This document shows, in pieces, positions 8,329 to 16,624 of a DNA stretch of 30,290 bases (the first letter of the stretch is position 1; each line of letters starts with the position of its first letter). The notes beneath the pieces are model-generated. The model saw only the letters and a program-made list of their open reading frames with translations. It was not told the origin of the DNA and searched no databases. Both the position numbers and the translations under genes were made by a program. Source of the stretch: Clostridia bacterium (GTDB lineage: Bacteria > Bacillota > DULZ01); contig JAAYOX010000268.1 in NCBI GenBank assembly GCA_012520135.1, forward strand, positions 1 through 30,290. The letters are read 5' to 3'.

Positions 8329-9447
8329 TCACTCCTTTGCTGCAGCTATCATCGCCTGTCCTAATGCAATCCCGCTGTCATTGGGGGGAAGGCGATCATG
8401 AAGCATCACCTTGAAGCCTGCTTTGTTCAGACCTTCCACCGCCTTTTGCAGCAGAAATCGATTTTGAAATACACCTCCTGTCAAGGCAACCTGATTGATT
8501 GCCGTTTCCATCCTAATGCGAAGACATACCTCTACAATCATTCCGGCCAGGGTGTTATGAAACCGGGCACTGATCACGCCGGCCCTGAGGCCGGCCTCAA
8601 GATCTGCCACGATTCCTTCCCATAACGGATACCAATCCAATTGAAAAGGCAGATCGCAACCTATGTCCACAGCATATTTCCCTGTCTCCTCAGGCTCTGC
8701 AATCCGCTCCAAACTGATGGCAGCTTCAGCTTCAAAGGCTACCTGGCCCAGTTTTGGTAATACCACAGCCGCAACCCCGTCGAATAGCCGGCCACAACTG
8801 CTGGTTAGAGGAGCGTTAATCCCCCTTGCTGTCGCCTGCTGTAACAGGGACCAATTGTCCGGCAGTTCCTCAACAAACTTAAGGGAAAGATCCCCCATTC
8901 TGTCCCCAAAGACCTGAAAAAGATACTGGGCCCCCATCCGCCAAGGCTCCCGGATAGCCATACTGCCCGAGGGCAGAGGCAGGTAGGCCAGGTGGGCCCA
9001 TCGTTGAAATCCCGTTTCACTGCCTACCAAAAACTCGCCACCCCAGATACAGTCGTCCGAACCATAACCGGTACCGTCAAAAGTAACACCGATGGCAGGG
9101 CCTTTTGTCCCGTTGTCTGCCAGACAAGCCGCAAGGTGAGCATGATGATGCTGAACCCCGACCGGAGAAAGCTCCGGCTTAAAGTCCATGGCAAGCTTCG
9201 TAGACAAATAATCGGGATGCAGATCGTAAGCAATGAGTTCCGGTTCAATCCCCAGCATTTCCAGCCCAGAAACTATTGCCTTTTCAAAATGACAGAAATC
9301 CTGATAATTCTCCAGATCGCCTAATGGTTCACTGAGATAAGCCTGATTATCTTTGGTCAGGCAAATAGTGTTTTTCAATTCGGCTCCCACGGCTAACACC
9401 GGAGGAACAATCTTTTCCAACCGGAATACCTTCCACTTATAGTCCAT
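8329..9447 (-). CDS. hypF: HypF C-terminal (Kae1-like carbamoyltransferase) half only
   Basis: Full HypF (about 750 residues) joins an acylphosphatase domain, zinc-finger segments, a YrdC-like domain and a Kae1-like domain to make carbamoyl adenylate and pass the carbamoyl group to HypE. This 372-residue protein matches only the last domain: LSEPLGDLENYQDF, IAYDLHPDYLST, the metal-site HHHAH (100-104), GVTFDGTGYGSDDCIWGGEF and PPNDSGIALGQA. The acylphosphatase and YrdC parts are absent, and no remnant of them is present in the 11-base overlap with hypB. The ATG has AGGAG about 10 bases upstream, so it looks like a real gene start and not a degraded gene. The missing activities must come from another protein or a second hypF. 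Confidence 0.9.
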   Translation of the reverse strand: MDYKWKVFRLEKIVPPVLAVGAELKNTICLTKDNQAYLSEPLGDLENYQDFCHFEKAIVSGLEMLGIEPELIAYDLHPDYLSTKLAMDFKPELSPVGVQHHHAHLAACLADNGTKGPAIGVTFDGTGYGSDDCIWGGEFLVGSETGFQRWAHLAYLPLPSGSMAIREPWRMGAQYLFQVFGDRMGDLSLKFVEELPDNWSLLQQATARGINAPLTSSCGRLFDGVAAVVLPKLGQVAFEAEAAISLERIAEPEETGKYAVDIGCDLPFQLDWYPLWEGIVADLEAGLRAGVISARFHNTLAGMIVEVCLRIRMETAINQVALTGGVFQNRFLLQKAVEGLNKAGFKVMLHDRLPPNDSGIALGQAMIAAAKE

Positions 9448-10114
9448 GGGAACCGGGCTCCTCTCCGGGCAGTTTCAACTGAGCCTGCAGCCATTCATAC
9501 CACGGAGTCAATCCCTGCTTTTCCCGGCAGGAGACAGGAAACAGCTCCAAATTGGGATTAATAGACAGTAAGTCATTTTTCAGAGCCTCCAAATCTACAT
9601 CCGTAAAAGGTAACAAATCAATTTTATTTATGATGACTGCCGAAGCCTCCAGAAAAGTACGGGGATACTTTACAGGCTTATCTCCGCCTTCCGCTACACT
9701 TAACACAACTACCTTATGGTCTTCCCCTAAATCAAATGTTGACGGGCAAACCAGGTTGCCTACGTTTTCAATCACTAACAGTTCCAGAGAAGCTAAATCA
9801 AATTGGGATAAAACTTCTCTGATCATGGCTCCGTCTAAGTGGCAGCCTCCCTTGGTGTTAATCTGGACCACAGGAACACCGAGCTTGGCAATCCGTTCTG
9901 CATCCAAAGCTGTGGCTAAATCCCCTTCAATCACACCTACTTTGTAATTACGGGTCAAGGCCGCCAAAGTAGCTTCCAAAAAACTGGTTTTGCCGGCCCC
10001 GGGAGACCCAAGTAGGTTGATGACTTTTACCTGGTGTTGCCGGAATTTTTGTCTGTTATCGGCGGCAACGGTATCGTTTGACTCCATCATTTTCCGGTTG
10101 AGATCAATAATCAT
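9437..10114 (-). CDS. hypB: Hydrogenase nickel incorporation GTPase HypB
   Basis: HypB is a SIMIBI-class GTPase that works with HypA to insert nickel into the hydrogenase large subunit. The 225-residue protein has the P-loop GSPGAGKT (about 37-44), the metal-site motif GGCHLD, ENVGNLVCP and the guanine-specificity NKID. It lacks the N-terminal histidine-rich storage stretch seen in some homologues. The ATG at 10114 has GGGGGAGG six bases upstream. It overlaps hypA and hypF by 11 bases each, a chain that suggests translational coupling. Confidence 0.96.
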   Translation of the reverse strand: MIIDLNRKMMESNDTVAADNRQKFRQHQVKVINLLGSPGAGKTSFLEATLAALTRNYKVGVIEGDLATALDAERIAKLGVPVVQINTKGGCHLDGAMIREVLSQFDLASLELLVIENVGNLVCPSTFDLGEDHKVVVLSVAEGGDKPVKYPRTFLEASAVIINKIDLLPFTDVDLEALKNDLLSINPNLELFPVSCREKQGLTPWYEWLQAQLKLPGEEPGSHGL

Positions 10115-10460
10115 CGTGTGCCTCCCCCATTAAGTTCACTATGTGCAGTTCCGTGCCTGCCAGGATACTAGCCTTATTGCTTTTACATTGAGGACAAAAA
10201 AAAGGTATTTGAAGAGCGGTGTAACTTTCCCCGCAGTCTTGACATACAGCTTTTACAGGAATCTTATGAAGGACTAACGTCGCCCCTTCAAAAATGGTAT
10301 CTCCGGTCAAGGCTTCAAAAGCAAAAGAAAGTGCTTCAGGAACCACATTGGCCAAAACCCCTACCTCCAACGTAATACCGGTAACTTTTTTCAACCGGTG
10401 CCTGGCAGCCTCCTCATTTAGGATCACCAGCATTTCCTGTGCCAAAGCCAGCTCATGCAT
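10104..10460 (-). CDS. hypA: Hydrogenase nickel chaperone HypA
   Basis: HypA binds nickel through its N-terminal MHE motif and delivers it with HypB. The frame is open upstream, but the ATG at 10460 gives the conserved MHELALAQEM start (nickel ligand His2) and overlaps the protease stop by 8 bases. The product is 118 residues, the usual length. The zinc-binding loop has two CxxC pairs (CQDCG at about 74 and CPQCKS at about 89). An AAGGTGG site lies about 11-14 bases upstream. Confidence 0.95.
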   Translation of the reverse strand: MHELALAQEMLVILNEEAARHRLKKVTGITLEVGVLANVVPEALSFAFEALTGDTIFEGATLVLHKIPVKAVCQDCGESYTALQIPFFCPQCKSNKASILAGTELHIVNLMGEAHDDY

Positions 10461-10980
10461 GATGAGCCACACCACCTTTGACGCTCAAGTCCTCATATCG
10501 CTCCGTCAATAAATTGATCACCGCTTTTTCAAGCAGGGGAACGGCTGCTGCCACTTCCCGGCAGCAGCCTTCCCGAAAAGTAGTATTATCAGCTACTTCA
10601 ACTACGTAGATGGTAATTTCAGCGGGGACCGGCAACGCCAGCATCCTCCCTAATTCAAGGGCGGTAGCCAGATTAATATCATGGACCGAGGCCAACCGCA
10701 CGGTAGACATTAACGAATCAGCTTCCAGCTCCATCACCTGTCCCACAGGATATTTGCCTGTTTTGATGGAATCCACGATGATGGCCTTGTCATACCCCAC
10801 CAGCAGATCCAGCAGTTCGAAACCCGCCAGGCTGCACCACTGAAAATCAACCAGGGGATGTTCTACCTGTTGGGCTATTCTTTCCACGGTAACAATCCCC
10901 ACCCCGTCATCAGCCAAAATAGGATTACCCAGCCCGATCACTATAGTCTTTTGGGCCATTACTGCCGCAGGCTGTGACAT
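10453..10980 (-). CDS. NiFe hydrogenase maturation protease (HyaD/HycI family)
   Basis: It is a nickel-dependent endopeptidase that removes the C-terminal extension of the large subunit once the metal site is complete. The 175-residue protein shows the family start GLGNPILADDGVG with the acidic metal ligand, IIVDSIKTG near residue 68, and ASVHDINL with the His ligand. Two starts are possible. The ATG at 10980 has GAGGAAGG six bases upstream and overlaps mvhA by 22 bases. The ATG at 10959 (TAATG junction) lacks a ribosome site, so I use 10980. Its likely substrate is the large subunit encoded just upstream, which still carries a 25-residue tail. Confidence 0.93.
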   Translation of the reverse strand: MSQPAAVMAQKTIVIGLGNPILADDGVGIVTVERIAQQVEHPLVDFQWCSLAGFELLDLLVGYDKAIIVDSIKTGKYPVGQVMELEADSLMSTVRLASVHDINLATALELGRMLALPVPAEITIYVVEVADNTTFREGCCREVAAAVPLLEKAVINLLTERYEDLSVKGGVAHHA

Positions 10981-12416
10981 AATTGACCTTCCTCATCAAA
11001 AATCCGGATCTCCAAGGGCATCTGTCCGGGCAGGGAGTGGGTAGCGCAAGCCAAACAGGGATCATAAGCCCGGAAAGCCATTTCCACCATGTTCAGCAGT
11101 CCTTGATTCACTTTACCCTTTTTGATTAAACCCTGAGCTGCTCTTTTTACCGACATATTCATAGCGGAATTATTGTGACCGGTGGATACGATCAAATTAA
11201 CTTTTTGCACCAATCCTTGCTCATCAGTCCGGTAGTGGTGGATTAAAGTGCCCCGGGGAGCTTCAACAATACCTACCCCTTCCGATGGGGTTTTATCCGG
11301 TATCCGCCGGATGTCGGGACCGGTAATCTCCTCATCTCTGGCCAGTTCCAACAGCCTTTCTGCGTTATAGATCAGCTCAATTAGCCTGGCCCAATGATAG
11401 GCCAAAGTTGCCTGTACCGGCTTGCCTCCTAAAGTTGCAAAGAATTTTTCATAGGCCTCCTGAGCTAAAGGAGTAGCCATGCCATCGGAGACATTGAGGC
11501 GGGCTAGCGGGCCTACCCGGTAAATACCTCCGCCTACTCCTTCCTTCATGCCTGACCAACCCATTTTCTTTAAATAGGGAAACTTCAAATAAGTCCATGG
11601 CTCCACTTGCTCTGCAACATAGTCTAGGTAATCGGCAGGAGCAAATTTAGCATATTCTTTTCCCTCCGGGTCAACTACCCGAACCTTGCCGTCATAAAAA
11701 GTGGCTCTATTCTGCTCATCCACCATTCCCATAAAATAGGTGTTAATTTTGTAGACATCGCCTAGGATTAAGTCCACATAAGCCTTATTTTTCAGCACAA
11801 TATCTTCAAACAGCTTAAGGGAAAACTTGGCGAACTCCACAATGGATATAGCTTTCTCTTCGATTTCCTTGCGTTCCTCTTCCGTCAATCCTTTGCTGAC
11901 CCCTCCCGGCAAGCCGTTGACCTGATGCGTTGCCTTGCCACCCAGAATTGCCTGGATGGACTGGGCATAACCCCTGTTTTTGATTACCTCTTTGCCGGCC
12001 TCCAAGCCTACTTTGGCCACAACCCCAAGAATATTCCTTTCCTCAGGTTTAGCATCAGGTCCCACTACAAAATCCGGCGCCGCCAAGGCATAAAAATGGG
12101 CTGTATGGGAGTGAACGATATGGGCGGAAAGCATCAATTCCCTGAGTTTTTTGGCTGTCGGAGTAGGTTCTACCTGCCATACTCCGTCGACGGCTTTAGT
12201 GGAAGCCAGGTGATGGGACACCGGGCAAACACCGCAAATCCGGGGCACGATCCGGGGCAGTTCTTCCGCGGGACGACCTTCACAAAACTTTTCGAAGCCC
12301 CTTAATTCAGGGACTTGAAGATAGGCATTGGCCACATCCCCTTGATCGTTGAGAAAAATATCGATTTTACCGTGGCCTTCCAACCTGGTAATCGGGTCGA
12401 TGCTGATTTTTTTCAA
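10959..12416 (-). CDS. mvhA: NiFe hydrogenase large subunit, Mvh type (group 3)
   Basis: This is the catalytic subunit of a cytoplasmic NiFe hydrogenase resembling F420-non-reducing (MvhA) enzymes. The four nickel-binding cysteines are in RICGVCPVSH (C61, C64) and DPCLACATH (C454, C457). The His460 of the latter precedes a 25-residue tail (SLPGQMPLEI...) that the neighbouring protease would cleave. The N terminus SIDPITRLEGHG is diagnostic. The start is a TTG that overlaps the mvhG stop (TTGA), with GGAAGG four bases upstream. It lacks any Tat or membrane feature. It pairs with mvhG and mvhD and is expected to feed electrons from H2 to HdrA. Confidence 0.95.
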   Translation of the reverse strand: MKKISIDPITRLEGHGKIDIFLNDQGDVANAYLQVPELRGFEKFCEGRPAEELPRIVPRICGVCPVSHHLASTKAVDGVWQVEPTPTAKKLRELMLSAHIVHSHTAHFYALAAPDFVVGPDAKPEERNILGVVAKVGLEAGKEVIKNRGYAQSIQAILGGKATHQVNGLPGGVSKGLTEEERKEIEEKAISIVEFAKFSLKLFEDIVLKNKAYVDLILGDVYKINTYFMGMVDEQNRATFYDGKVRVVDPEGKEYAKFAPADYLDYVAEQVEPWTYLKFPYLKKMGWSGMKEGVGGGIYRVGPLARLNVSDGMATPLAQEAYEKFFATLGGKPVQATLAYHWARLIELIYNAERLLELARDEEITGPDIRRIPDKTPSEGVGIVEAPRGTLIHHYRTDEQGLVQKVNLIVSTGHNNSAMNMSVKRAAQGLIKKGKVNQGLLNMVEMAFRAYDPCLACATHSLPGQMPLEIRIFDEEGQLCHSLRQ

Positions 12417-13381
12417 GATACCTTCCCCCCTTGGCGTTTCTTTTGGAGCATGGAACTGGGCAAGCCAAAGCGATAGAATAGACCTGCCGGATCAACTACG
12501 GTGCCGATCATTTCAGCTACGGAAGCTTCGTCATTGGCATCCATGATAGAAGCAGTACTGCTCACCAGTTTAGCCCCCGGATCCAACACCTCGGGAGCCG
12601 GGCCAAAGCAGCCCCGGCAAGGCATATTAACCGTGGTGCAGCGGGCACCGCAACCGCTTCTGGTGGAAGGACCGTTGCAAATAATCCCCTGCTCCAGGAG
12701 GCACCGGTTAGGATCGACCATCACTTCATGAGGTCGCTTAAATCCTTGCACTTTTTTCTCTTGTTTCTCCCGGGGACATTCGTGGCACAAGCTCTTGTCC
12801 CCGGCAATAACGGAACCTTTTGGCGGCAATTCCCCGGTAGCGATGGCATCAATTGCTGCCTCGATTAAATGTACAGGAGGCGGGCAACCGGGCAGGTAGT
12901 AGTCTACCGGTACAATTTGATCCAGGCTGTAAACTTGATCGTAAAATTCCGGCAGTGTGAGAGTTCCTTCCGGCACCCGAACCTGAGTCTCCGGTATTAT
13001 TCCGTTAGGATTGCTGGTGGAAGGTGTCTCATGATATGCCCGGTGGAATATCTCCTCCCGCCTGTGAAAATTTGCCAACCCCGGTATGCCCCCAAAAGCA
13101 GCACAGGCACCAAAGGCGATTAACACTTTGCTTTTTTCCCTGAGAAGCCGGGCCATAGCTTCCTGCTCAGACAGGCGAATGCTGCCGTGAAACAAGCACA
13201 CGTCTATATCCCCGGACTTGAATTTGTCCAAATCCGCATATTTACCGTCGGTAGCCAGGGGCCACAGCACGATATTGGCCAGTTCCCCTACTTGTAAAAT
13301 CTTTTCCTGAGTATCCAGAATGGCTACGTCACAGCCCCCGCAGGCTGCTGTCCAGTAGACCGCCAGATTGATTTTAGGCAT
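12413..13381 (-). CDS. mvhG: NiFe hydrogenase small subunit, Mvh type
   Basis: This is the iron-sulfur subunit that conducts electrons away from the NiFe site. The proximal-cluster cysteines are C14 and C17 (ACGGCD), C93 (FGACAAFGG) and C166 (PGCPPP). Further Cys groups, including CHECPREK near 199 and the NGPSTRSGCGARC and MPCRGCFGP segments, provide the medial and distal clusters. There is no signal peptide, so the enzyme is cytoplasmic. The frame opens at 13393, but the ATG at 13381 has AGGAGGTG nine bases upstream and gives 322 residues. It overlaps mvhD by 8 bases and mvhA by 4. Confidence 0.95.
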   Translation of the reverse strand: MPKINLAVYWTAACGGCDVAILDTQEKILQVGELANIVLWPLATDGKYADLDKFKSGDIDVCLFHGSIRLSEQEAMARLLREKSKVLIAFGACAAFGGIPGLANFHRREEIFHRAYHETPSTSNPNGIIPETQVRVPEGTLTLPEFYDQVYSLDQIVPVDYYLPGCPPPVHLIEAAIDAIATGELPPKGSVIAGDKSLCHECPREKQEKKVQGFKRPHEVMVDPNRCLLEQGIICNGPSTRSGCGARCTTVNMPCRGCFGPAPEVLDPGAKLVSSTASIMDANDEASVAEMIGTVVDPAGLFYRFGLPSSMLQKKRQGGKVS

Positions 13382-13805
13382 GCTTGACCGCACCTCCTAC
13401 GGGCACCAAGGGTCCCAGCTTTTTTAAATCTGATACCATATCTTCCACGATTTTGGCAAATTTCTCCCCTTCGGAAGCCGATACCCAGACCAGTTTAAAT
13501 CTTTCCTCCTCGATGCCCATCTGCTTTAGCAACTCCGTAACCAAAGGAGCCCTGCGCATGGCTTTGACGTTGCCGTCCACGTAATGACAGTCCCCGGGAT
13601 GACAGCCGCTGACCAGGACACCGTCAGCTCCCTGCTGGAAAGCCTTCAATACAAAAGTAGGATCAACCCGACCGGTACACATAACCCTGACAATTTTTAT
13701 ATTAGCCGGGTATTTAATCCGGGAGATACCGGCTAAATCCGCTCCCGTATAAGAGCACCAGTTACACAAAATGCCTACAATCTTCGGTTCAAAATTGGTG
13801 TTCAT
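13374..13805 (-). CDS. mvhD: Hydrogenase delta subunit / electron-transfer subunit MvhD
   Basis: MvhD (FlpD family) is the small [2Fe-2S] protein that wires the hydrogenase to HdrA in bifurcating complexes. The 143-residue protein has its conserved cysteines: C14 and C17 (LCNWCSYT), C43 (VMCTGRVDP) and C68 and C73 (SGCHPGDCHY). The ATG overlaps the hdrA stop (ATGA), with GAGGGGG seven bases upstream. Its position between hdrA and mvhG matches the physical order of electron flow, and its presence is the best evidence that the hydrogenase and Hdr parts form one complex. Confidence 0.95.
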   Translation of the reverse strand: MNTNFEPKIVGILCNWCSYTGADLAGISRIKYPANIKIVRVMCTGRVDPTFVLKAFQQGADGVLVSGCHPGDCHYVDGNVKAMRRAPLVTELLKQMGIEEERFKLVWVSASEGEKFAKIVEDMVSDLKKLGPLVPVGGAVKHA

Positions 13806-15022
13806 GCCAATACCCCCTCGATTTCCGCCAGCAGTTGCTGGTTATTAAAGTGGGCCACAAAAATGGCATTGGAAGGACAACCGGCAGCACAACTGCCGCA
13901 ACCCTTGCAAACTGCCTGATTAATTTCCGCCACTTTGCGACCCTCATCAAAGCTGATTGCTTTAAAGGGGCAAAGGGGAATACAAGTACGACAGCCTGAA
14001 CAAATATCCGGATCAGACCAGGCGGAAACCGGTGAAATCTTCACTTTGCCGGTGGCGATGACTGCCAGGGACTGGGCGGCAGCAGCCGAACCTTGGGCTA
14101 CCGTATCCGGAATATCTTTAGGGCTCTGGCAGCAGCCGGCAATATGTACGCCATCGGTAGAAGTGGTGACCGGATCCAATTTAATGTGCGATTCCAGGAA
14201 GAAACCGTCCTGACTTCTGGAAATGCCAAAAATTTGAGCCACTTTCTCCGCATCATGGCGGGGTACCAAAGCCGTATTCAGCACTACCATGTCTACCGGA
14301 ATTTCCCGGTATGCTCCCAACAAAGTATCTTCCGCCCGTACCACTAATTGGCCGTCAACTTGGGCCACTTCGGCACCTTTACCCCGGATGAAGTTAACTC
14401 CTTCTTCCTGGACCCGGTTGTAAAACTCTTCATATTGCTTGCCGAAAGTACGCATATCAATGTAGAACTCAAATACTTCCGCGTCAGTCTTTTCTTTCAC
14501 CAAATGAGCAAATTTCACGGAACTCATGCAGCAGACCCGGGAACAATACTTCTGGTAGTTTTCGTCCCTACTGCCGATACAGTGCAGGATGGCTACGCTC
14601 TTGGGTTCTTCCCCTTTTTTGGTCAAGATCTTACCTTGAGTAGGTCCCGAAGAATTGGTAAGCCGCTCAAATTCGATGCCTGTGTACACATCTTCATAGA
14701 TGCCGTAACCATATTGGGGCGCTTTACGGGCATCAAACAGCTCGAAACCGGTAGCTAGGATAATGGAGCCTACTTCTACCTGCCGGACGGCTTCTTTTTG
14801 ACTGAAATCAATGGCTTCCCTGGAACAAGCCTCAACACATTTCTTGCTGCATTTACCTTTCTTTAAAAGTAGGCATTCCTCTTGATCGATAACCGCTTTT
14901 AAAGGAATTGCCTGGGGAAAAGGAATATAAGCGGCAGAGCGTTTGCTCAATCCTTCATCAAAGGGATCGGGAATCCTGTTTTTCAGAACACAAGCGGTAG
15001 TACAGTCACCGCATCCGTACAC
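13802..15022 (-). pseudogene. hdrA: HdrA, C-terminal fragment after an apparent frameshift
   Basis: This frame encodes the last 404 residues of HdrA, beginning in the middle of a ferredoxin motif (YGCGDCTTAC). It continues through the FAD domain (SIILATGFELFDARK, LHCIGSRDENYQKYCSRVCCM) to two C-terminal [4Fe-4S] motifs, CSGCRTCIPLCPFKAI and CKGCGSCAAGCPSNAI. The first cysteine of the broken motif (C243) is in the other frame. The reading frame opens at a GTG (15022) with a GGAGG four bases upstream, so separate initiation is possible but would leave an incomplete cluster motif. Adding one G at 15015-15016 restores a 648-residue HdrA, the family's usual size. It may be a sequencing error, a true mutation or (less likely) a split gene. 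Confidence 0.9.
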
Positions 15023-15750
15023 AAGTCCTCCACAATATACCTGGGTTTTTGCTTTACAGTAACGGTAAAATTTCCAACATAACCCTCGACATGCTGTACC
15101 TCTGCATAAGTCAGCAGTTCCACATTAGGGTTTTGGGCAACCGCCACCATTTTAGGGGTCAAAATACAGGCGGCACAATCCATTGTGGGGAATGTCTTGT
15201 CAAATTTAGCCATCTGACCGCCAATACTGGCTTCCCTCTCCACCAGGTAGACTTTGTGTCCTGCCTCGGCAATCTGCAAAGCTGCCTGAATCCCGGCAAT
15301 ACCGCCTCCCACCACCATGGTGGCTTTATTCACCGGAACTACCCGCTCCTCAATCGGCCGGTGGTAATAAACTCTCCTGACCGCCCCCCGGACCAGGGAC
15401 CTGGCTTTTTCGGTGGCACTTTGAGTGTTTTCCGTTACCCAGGAACACTGTTCCCTGATATTGGCCATTTCCAACAAATAACCGTTCAGACTGGCCCGCT
15501 CCAAAGCTGCTTTAAAAGTAGGTTCATGCATTCGAGGTGAACAGGCCGCTACCACTACCCGGGTAAGGCCTAGTTCCCGAATATCATTCTTGATCAGCTC
15601 CTGTCCCGGATCGGAACACATGTATTTATAATCACGAGCAATAACCACATTATCTAAAGTCCCAGCATACTGGGCCACTTTTTCCACGTCCACCACAGCG
15701 GCAATGTTATGACCACAGTGGCACACGTACACGCCAATTTTCTCGGCCAA
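14983..15750 (-). pseudogene. hdrA: HdrA, N-terminal fragment before an apparent frameshift
   Basis: HdrA is the flavin subunit where electron bifurcation takes place. This frame encodes its first 244 native residues: VYVCHCGHNI, CSPRMHEPTF, the Rossmann FAD loop VVGGGIAGIQAAL (148-158), GGQMAKFDKTFPTMDCAACILTPKM, and then EDLC with the first ferredoxin cysteine (C243). After ACG it runs into a foreign tail (DAVTVLPLVF) and stops at 14983. The start is a TTG with AGGAGGTG seven bases upstream. It follows hdrB by 13 bases. See the C-terminal fragment for the one-base explanation. Confidence 0.92.
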
Positions 15751-15763
15751 TGTTTTACACCTC

Positions 15764-16624
15764 CTATAAAAAGCTGCTTAAAACCCGCCGGGGAGAAACC
15801 ACCGGCTTATCTAAACCTAAATTCCTACTGTCCAACCCGAAGGCCAACCCCAGGAGCTGGGTAAAATACACTACCGGCAACTCCAGATTGAGGTTAAAGC
15901 GAGCATTAATCCGGTCTTGGTAAGCGTCCAAATTCATTTGACACATGGGACAAATGGTGACAATTAGCTGAGCTCCCTCTTGTTGTGCATCCTGGAGAAT
16001 ATCTTTAATCATTTTCCAGGCTACCATATCCTTGGTAGTAGCTAAACTGGCGGCACAACATTTTGCTTTATGGCGAAAAGGAACCACTTGAGCCCCCGTC
16101 AGCTCCATCAACCAATCCAAGGACCTGGGATCTTCAGGATCATCATAAAATCGGGGCCGAACTAATTGACAGCCATAGTAACAGGCTACTTTAAGGCCTG
16201 TTAAAGGCTTTTTAATCTGTTTGGCCAGTACTCCCGGTTCCAGGGAGGCCACCACCTCCAGCAGATGCTGTACCGTTACCCGGCCTTGGTATTCCAACCC
16301 CGCCGCCTCAAGATTATCCTCCATCTTTGCTTTCAATTGGGGGTACTGATCAATTCGTTCTTTGGCACGACGGAGAGCCAGGTAACAAGCATTGCAAGCG
16401 GTAACCAGCTTCTCATGGTTAGCCTCGGCTCTGGCTAGGTTACGCAACACCAAAGTCAATGCCAGATCCGGATTGACAGAGGGAGCAGCCGTAGCACCGC
16501 AGCAGTTCCAGTCGTCAATTTCTTGCAACTGAATACCCAGGATGTTGCACAAGGCCTTAATGGACTGATCGTAGTCTTTGGCCGAAGAATGGAGTGAACA
16601 ACCCGGGTAATAGGCGTAGGACAT
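15764..16624 (-). CDS. hdrB: Heterodisulfide-reductase-like subunit B
   Basis: HdrB is the catalytic subunit that reduces the disulfide substrate on two noncubane [4Fe-4S] clusters. This 286-residue protein has both CCG-type motifs intact: C9, C41-C42, C77, C80 and C148, C152, C189-C190, C225, C228. It begins YAYYPGCSLHSS as in the family. The ATG sits in a TAATG junction with hdrC, behind GGGAGGG. In methanogens the substrate is CoM-S-S-CoB; bacteria lack that, so the natural acceptor here is unknown. It could also be read as a generic CCG-domain oxidoreductase, but the hdrCBA-mvhDGA order makes HdrB the best name. Confidence 0.93.
   Translation of the reverse strand: MSYAYYPGCSLHSSAKDYDQSIKALCNILGIQLQEIDDWNCCGATAAPSVNPDLALTLVLRNLARAEANHEKLVTACNACYLALRRAKERIDQYPQLKAKMEDNLEAAGLEYQGRVTVQHLLEVVASLEPGVLAKQIKKPLTGLKVACYYGCQLVRPRFYDDPEDPRSLDWLMELTGAQVVPFRHKAKCCAASLATTKDMVAWKMIKDILQDAQQEGAQLIVTICPMCQMNLDAYQDRINARFNLNLELPVVYFTQLLGLAFGLDSRNLGLDKPVVSPRRVLSSFL

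Noticed and set aside
14983..15022. Programmed ribosomal frameshifting as the cause of the hdrA split
   Set aside because: The crossover sequence TGTACGGATGCGG has no slippery heptamer and no clear downstream pseudoknot; a lost G in a GGG run is simpler. Kept only as a possibility to test.
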